Positions 58,182 to 64,000 of a DNA stretch of 64,000 nucleotides are shown here, piece by piece (position 1 is the first letter of the stretch; each line of letters begins with the position of its first letter). Source of the DNA: Neoarius graeffei. Its lineage: Eukaryota; Chordata; Actinopteri; Siluriformes; Ariidae. The stretch is taken from assembly GCF_027579695.1 (NCBI RefSeq), contig NC_083574.1:59609059-59673058 (forward strand), read 5' to 3'. The notes beneath the pieces are model-generated. The model was not told the origin of the DNA and searched no databases. It saw nothing but the letters and a program-made list of their open reading frames with translations. A program made the position numbers and the translations under genes.

Positions 58182-59786
58182 TAACCCCAATTCCAAAAAA
58201 GTTGGGACAAAGTACAAATTGTAAATAAAAACGGAATGCAATGATGTGGAAGTTTCAAAATTCCATATTTTATTCAGAATAGAACATAGATGACATATCA
58301 AATGTTTAAACTGAGAAAATGTATCATTTAAAGAGAAAAATTAGGTGATTTTAAATTTCATGACAACAACACATCTCAAAAAAGTTGGGACAAGGCCATG
58401 TTTACCACTGTGAGACATCCCCTTTTCTCTTTACAACAGTCTGTAAACGTCTGGGGACTGAGGAGACAAGTTGCTCAAGTTTAGGGACAGGAATGTTAAC
58501 CCATTCTTGTCTAATGTAGGATTCTAGTTGCTCAACTGTCTTAGGTCTTTTTTGTCGTATCTTCCGTTTTATGATGCGCCAAATGTTTTCTATGGGTGAA
58601 AGATCTGGACTGCAGGCTGGCCAGTTCAGTACCCGGACCCTTCTTCTACGCAGCCATGATGCTATAATTGATGCAGTATGTGGTTTGGCATTGTCATGTT
58701 GGAAAATGCAAGGTCTTCCCTGAAAGAGACGTTGTCTGGATGGGAGCATATGTTGCTCTAGAACCTGGATATACCTTTCAGCATTGATGGTGTCTTTCCA
58801 GATGCGTAAGCTGCCCATGCCACATGCACTAATGCAACCCCATACCATCAGAGATGCAGGCTTCTGAACTGAGCGCCGATAACAACTTGGGTCGTCCTTC
58901 TCCTCTTTAGTCCGAATGACACGGCGTCCCTGATTTCCATAAAGAAGTTCAAATTTTGATTCGTCTGACCACAGAACAGTTTTCCACTTTGCCACAGTCC
59001 ATTTTAAATGAGCCTTGGCCCAGAGAAGACGTCTGCGCTTCTGGATCATGTTTAGATACGGCTTCTTCTTTGAACTATAGAGTTTTAGCTGGCAACAGCG
59101 GATGGCGCGGTGAATTGTGTTCACAGATAATGTTCTCTGGAAATATTCCTGAGCCCATTTTGAGATTTCCAATACAGAAGCATGCCTGTATGTGATGCAG
59201 TGCCGTCTAAGGGCCCGAAGATCATGGGCACCCAGTATGGTTTTCCGGCCTTGACCCTTACGCACAGAGATTCTTCCAGATTCTCTGAATCTTTTGATGA
59301 TATTATGCACTGTAGATGATGATATGTTCAAACTCTTTGCAATTTTACACTGTCAAACTCCTTTCTGATATTGCTCCACTATTTGTCGGCGCAGAATTAG
59401 GGGGATTGGTGATCCTCTTCCCATCTTTACTTCTGAGAGCTGCTGCCACTCCAAGATGCTCTTTTTATACCCAGTCATGTTAATGACCTATTGCCAATTG
59501 ACCTAATGAGTTGCAATTTGGTCCTCCAGCTGTTCCTTTTTTGTACCTTTAACTTTTCCAGCCTCTTATTGCCCCTGTCCCAACTTTTTTGAGATGTGTT
59601 GCTGTCATGAAATTTCAAATGAACCAATATTTGGCATGAAATTTCAAAATGTCTCACTTTCGACATTTGATATGTTGTCCATGTTCTATTGTGAATACAA
59701 TATCAGTTTTTGAGATTTGTAAATTATTGCATTCCGTTTTTATTTACAATTTGTACTTTGTCCCAACTTTTTTGGAATCGGGGTTG
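58182..59786 (-). mobile_element. Tc1/mariner-type transposon, family D, nearly intact (1605 bp)
   Basis: TA lies at 58180-58181 and 59787-59788. The inverted ends include 'caaaaaagttgggacaaag' and its complement, with further copies of the 'aaaagttgggacaa' word at both inner sides (58380 and 59578). The ends and the transposase gene are all present. Confidence 0.93.
58402..59424 (-). pseudogene. Tc1-type transposase (DD34E), one premature stop
   Basis: Starting at ATG 59422-59424 the 340-codon frame reads MGRGSPIPLILRRQIVEQYQ, then KGV, a TGA at 59353-59355, and continues in the same frame with [19 protein letters not shown]. The stop falls in the first HTH, where an arginine codon CGA changed by CpG decay would explain it. 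The rest is intact: a second HTH region, the first Asp in [12 protein letters not shown], the second in [11 protein letters not shown], and Glu in [12 protein letters not shown] with 34 residues between the last two, ending GDVSQW. An internal start at 59331 (TTG) or a later ATG would lack the first helix. This is the best-preserved transposase in the window. Confidence 0.92.
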
Positions 59787-59787
59787 T

Positions 59788-62056
59788 AGGTTATTCAAAC
59801 ATTTTTAAAACTTTCTCCACTGTAATCTGTACAGACAGTGGAAGTGCTCTTCTCTGTTTTGATGACGACGTGACAGTGCAGGAGCATCGCACATAATTCG
59901 CGATCAGATTACGTCCTGAACTGATGAGGTTCGTATTTATTTTGCTATGTCACATCATCAAAGTGTGACATTTATCCACTGTGTAAGCAAAAATCACACT
60001 TAGCTAGCAAGGCTTTAGACATCTTTAGGCAGACTGACTGTGTTTACTGCCATGCTCGTTTGACCGGCTCCTTAAACAATATGATTTTTGCATGAAGATC
60101 GCTTTGAAAGAATATTTGAAGAAGTAAGTAAATAAAAAAATTCGGGTCACTTTTGTGATTTCTTAAATTGTTTACGGTTTCTTAAAGAAGAGGGAGATGT
60201 TATAGGCAGATAAATCCACTTTTGGACAGACATTCAGTGGGGTTTCCCAGACCACTGCACAAGTACATTACTTCTTTATAGGCCATATATTGACATGCCT
60301 ATCAAACTCAACTGAAATTATTCTAACTATTTTCGCATTAGGAAGAAACTGCAATATAATCTGTTTTGTTTTTTCTGGTATGCCGTACAGCAATTACATT
60401 AATGACCTGTTTTTCATGTTCATTTCTTTGAAATTGCTCTAAGTCACCATGTTTATCAGGGTGTGGCAGTTTACAGCATGCAAGGCGTGTACACACACAC
60501 ACACACACACACACATGTACACTCCTTCACATGTCTGGTCATGAGTCTATGACCTCACTCTGTTATGGCCATCTGGAGACTGACGCTTGGCCATATGGCC
60601 ACTAAGGCACCCCCGTCTCTCCCCAACCCGCCTTGCCTTACTGGCCATGCCTCATATGTAAGAGAAATGTTCATATATCAACAGCAGCCAAAAACACATT
60701 TGGCTTTAGATAAGTTAATTAAAGATGACAGATACAATGTAGGCTGGCAGTGTGTGTGTGTGTGTGTGTGTTTATACACAAGTCTCTGGGGAACGGACAA
60801 GTGGGGCTTTGTCTGGGATTATCACAGGCTAATGAGGGCCATTTCTGAGAGCCTGGAATTGAGACACGTGCAACCCCCTCCTTTCTGATAATCACCTTAA
60901 CCTTGTATATTTCTGCTTCATAATCGTAATGATCTAGATGACGCCTGGACCGTCATTATATGCTACTTTATATCGGAACTTCCTTTTTCACAAAATATAC
61001 ACTCGTTGTTGATATTTTTATTGTTCCAAAGAGCACAGACAAGCTCAATCAATCAAATGTACATGCAGACATGAAAAACTTCCTCTGTGTCAGGTTTTCT
61101 TCCTCCGTTGAGGTCAAACAGGTAAAAGGTTCTAATGAGGTTCTCCTTTCCTACTTCTCATTCTTTCTGTCTCGTCCCAACCATTCAGAGCAGGAGTTTC
61201 GGTACAACTGGTGTAGCTCCGCATCACAATGGCATTGATTTATAGCCCATAGTGGCAGTCCTGATCTTGGACAGAAATATCCCGACGACCATGAATAGAC
61301 ACTTGTCATCATGTAAATAGAACGCGACTGATCCAGAAACGGCTCCCAGCAACAGGTAAATGTATAATGTATAGAGTTCTCCTGGATTCTCCTCCTAATC
61401 CACACATGGACAGCTGCCAAGCAGAGCAAGCATTCTTCTCATTTTCAGCATACAGTCAAGTCCACACCCTCACATTGTGAAACAGCATATTTGTTTCCAC
61501 TCTTCGTCCACTGCACTGTCCTCAAACATTTACTGCCCACGCTGTATTCCAGATTTAGGTATGAAGAGGAAGGAAGGGAGAAATGGACCGAAACTCTACT
61601 GCAGAAAGCTGGACAGAATCACGCCAGGTTCCATATTTCCCTAAAGATTCTCCAGACCTCATTCAGAAAAAAAAAAAAAACCAACCCTGGAATCTGATGA
61701 AGAATGTGCGTCACACTGAGAAGTGATGTGTGCGCAGGCCTTGTGGTCTAAAATCCAATCTAAAATTAGCCTGAACCAGTTTATCCAGGAGAGCTTTCAA
61801 AATGGTAATGACAGGAATGCAGGCTCCAAGTTTCCTCTCATCTGTTTCACTCTTTCTCCTTCATATGACTGTTATTTTTCCTGCTCCCCACTTATGCTTT
61901 TACCTGGTTTGTATTTGCATAGTTGTCATAGCAATCGGCACTCAGGTACATGCACCTGTACAGCAGGCAGGTTGGTCATCTTACATACCTTTTCTATTCT
62001 TTGACTGGCTAGCTTACTGTTTTGACAATTTTTTTCCCATTTATAAAGCACATTTA
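59788..62056. other. 2.3 kb, repeat-poor, two short microsatellites
   Basis: It holds AC at 60491-60514 and TG at 60748-60770. No exon of pard6 was recognised. The block at 60540-60900 is non-repetitive. Confidence 0.35.
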
Positions 62057-63514
62057 CAGTGTCTTGCAAAAGTATTCATCCCCCTTCATGTTTGTCCTGT
62101 TTTGTCGCATTACAAGCCAAAAAGTCAATACTTTGTCGAGCCACCTTTTGCTGCAATTACAGCTGCGAGTCTCTTGGGGTATGTCTCTATTAGCTTAGCA
62201 CATCTAGCCACTGGAATTTTTGCCCATTCCTCAAGGCAAAACTGCTCCAACTCCTTCCAGTTAGATGTGTCGTGTTGGTGTACAGCAATCTTCAAGTTAT
62301 GCCACAGATTCTCAATCGGATTGAGGTCTGGGCTTTGATTAGGCCATTCCAAGACATTTAAATGTTTCCCTTTAAACCACTCCAGTGTAGCTTTAGCAGT
62401 ATGTTTAGGGTCATTGTCCTGCTGGAACATGAATCTTCATCCCAGTCTCAAACCTCTGGCCGACTCAAACAGGTTTTCCTCCAGAATTGCCCTGTATTTA
62501 GTGCCATCCATCTTTCCTTCAGTCCTGACCAGCTTTCCTGTCCCTGCAGATGAAAAAGATCCCCACAGCATGATGCTGCCACCACCATGCTTCACTGTAG
62601 GAATGGTGTTCTCAGGGTGTTGGGTTTGTGCCACACGCGGCATTTCCCATGGGGGCCAAAAAGATCAATTTTAGTCTCATTTGACCAGAGAATCTTCTTC
62701 CATGTGTTTGGGGAGTCTGCCACATGCTGTTGGGCAAACTCCGAACGTGTTTTCTTTAAGCAATGGCTTTTTTCTGGCCACTCTTCCATAAAGCCCCACT
62801 CTGTGGAGTGTACGGCTTAAAGTGGTCCTATGGACAGATACTCCCATCTCCGCTGTGGATCTTTGCAGCTCCTTCAGTGTTATCTTTGGTGTCTTTGTTG
62901 CATCTCTGATTAATGCCCTCCTTGCCCGGTCTGTGAGTTTTGGTGGGCGGCCTTCTCTTGTCAGGTTTGTAGTAGTGCCATATTCTTTCCATTTTGCTAT
63001 AATGGATTTAATGGTGCTCCCTGGGATATTCAAAGTTTGGGATATTTTTTATAACCCAACCCTGATCTATACTTCTCCACAACTTTGTCTCTGACCTGTT
63101 TGGAGGCTCCTTGGTTTTCATGTTGCTTGCTTAGTAGTGTTGCAGAGTCAGGGTCCTTCCAGAACAGGTTGATTTATACAGACATCATGTGACAGATCAT
63201 GTGATGCTTTGATTGCACACAGGTGGATCTTAATCAACTAATTATGTGACTTATGAAGTGAATTGGTTGGAGCAGCTCTTATTTAGGGGTTTCATACGAA
63301 AGGGGGTGAATACCTATGCACACTCCAGATTTCTGTTTTTTCATCTTAATTATTATTTGTGTCACAATAAAACAACAATTTGCACCTTTAAAGTGGTAGG
63401 CATGTTGTGTAAATCAAATGGTGCTAACCCTCCAAAAATCCATTTTAATTCCAGCTTGTAATGCGACAAAACAGGACAAACACCAAGGGGGATGAATACT
63501 TTTGCAAGACACTG
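62057..63514 (-). mobile_element. Tc1-like transposon, family A, copy 3 (defective)
   Basis: TA lies at 62055-62056 and 63515-63516, outside complete 'cagtgtcttgcaaaagtatt' ends. The 3' leader has a deletion that joins the terminal block almost directly to the stop codon region (near 62118). Confidence 0.94.
62125..63121 (-). pseudogene. Tc1 family A transposase, frameshifted
   Basis: The pieces run from the start codon at 63119-63121: NIPGSTIKSIIAKWKEYGTT (62677-63033), then [18 protein letters not shown] in another frame, [20 protein letters not shown] (62437-62643), and [18 protein letters not shown] with [11 protein letters not shown] (62125-62430). The second Asp and the Glu are present; the first Asp is Asn. 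At least three frame changes make it inactive. Confidence 0.9.
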
Positions 63515-63526
63515 TATATTTTTTAC

Positions 63527-63692
<166 letters not shown>

Positions 63693-63824
63693 AAAAACGT
63701 ATTCCATCACTAAGGTATCAGGTTAGCTGAGAGAAAAATGGAAGCTGCAGGGTAGCAGAGCTGTGGAACATATAGTCTGTGCTCTCACATGCCAGGTGCT
63801 CGGTCTGACATGGCATGAATACAG

Positions 63825-63851
63825 GGGAGAGAGAGAGAGAGAGAGAGAGAG
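63825..63851. repeat. GA microsatellite
   Basis: About 13 copies of ga. Confidence 0.9.
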
Positions 63852-64000
63852 ACTGAGCTAGCCAAGAACATACACCTGCACAACAGATGCTGTGCCATGC
63901 TTTCTCTCCCATTCCACACCTTTGTGGTGTAAATAGTTCTTCTTGTTCTTTCCTATACTTTCTCCCTCACAGACAAAAATCGCACATCGTAAACCAGTTC

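Noticed and set aside
60540..60900. Coding exon in the repeat-poor interval
   Set aside because: The open frame crosses a TG microsatellite and shows no domain. It could be conserved non-coding DNA, which cannot be judged from one sequence.

Overview
The window is nuclear DNA of a teleost fish. It has vertebrate-style split genes with GT/AG introns, DANA/Mermaid-type tRNA-derived SINEs, several Tc1/mariner families, a Penelope-like retroelement, L2 and RTE-like LINE remnants, many hAT and TTAA-type non-autonomous elements, and long CA/TA microsatellites. The Tc1 and Mermaid-like SINE load would suit a catfish or another ostariophysan, but that is inference. Nothing bacterial, organellar or viral was recognised.

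Two host genes are certain. The last three coding exons of a RANBP9/RANBP10-type gene (best read as ranbp10) lie on the + strand at 11469-11614, 18787-18898 and 19993-20123. The last coding exon of a PAR-6 polarity gene (best read as pard6a) lies on the - strand at 42201-43054. The two are convergent. In human, RANBP10 and PARD6A are both at 16q22.1, which supports both names. The upstream exons of both genes lie outside the window, so the pard6 intron exceeds 20.9 kb. A possible small terminal exon at 29175-29240 is unidentified.

The rest is a palimpsest of mobile DNA. Region 1-10 kb: a broken multi-exon coding repeat (2407-5715) split by a hAT element with a BED finger, then two dead Tc1 copies. 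Region 11.6-18.8 kb (ranbp10 intron): an old Tc1-like element that received a second Tc1 and a 4.4-kb Penelope-like element, which itself carries a 675-bp MITE. Region 20-29 kb: a dense MITE field with target duplications of 3, 4 (TTAA), 8 and 9 bp, including two elements that carry the start of a RecQ-like helicase gene, one of them inside a 2.8-kb hAT element. Region 33.5-38.2 kb: a 0.8-kb inverted duplication around nested Tc1 elements. Region 39.5-43.2 kb, the pard6 3' end, is almost free of repeats. Region 43-64 kb: SINEs with perfect target duplications, LINE fragments nested in one another, a Tc1-like transposase with a single stop codon, and another dead Tc1 copy.

No operon-like system or RNA gene was recognised. 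The most interesting signals are the RecQ-helicase MITE family with 9-bp duplications, the degraded lysine-rich coding family at 2.4-5.7 kb, a small inserted repeat at 35.2 kb of a type I recall from other aquatic animals, the near-intact Tc1-type transposase, and the shared loss of the first catalytic Asp in three Tc1 copies.
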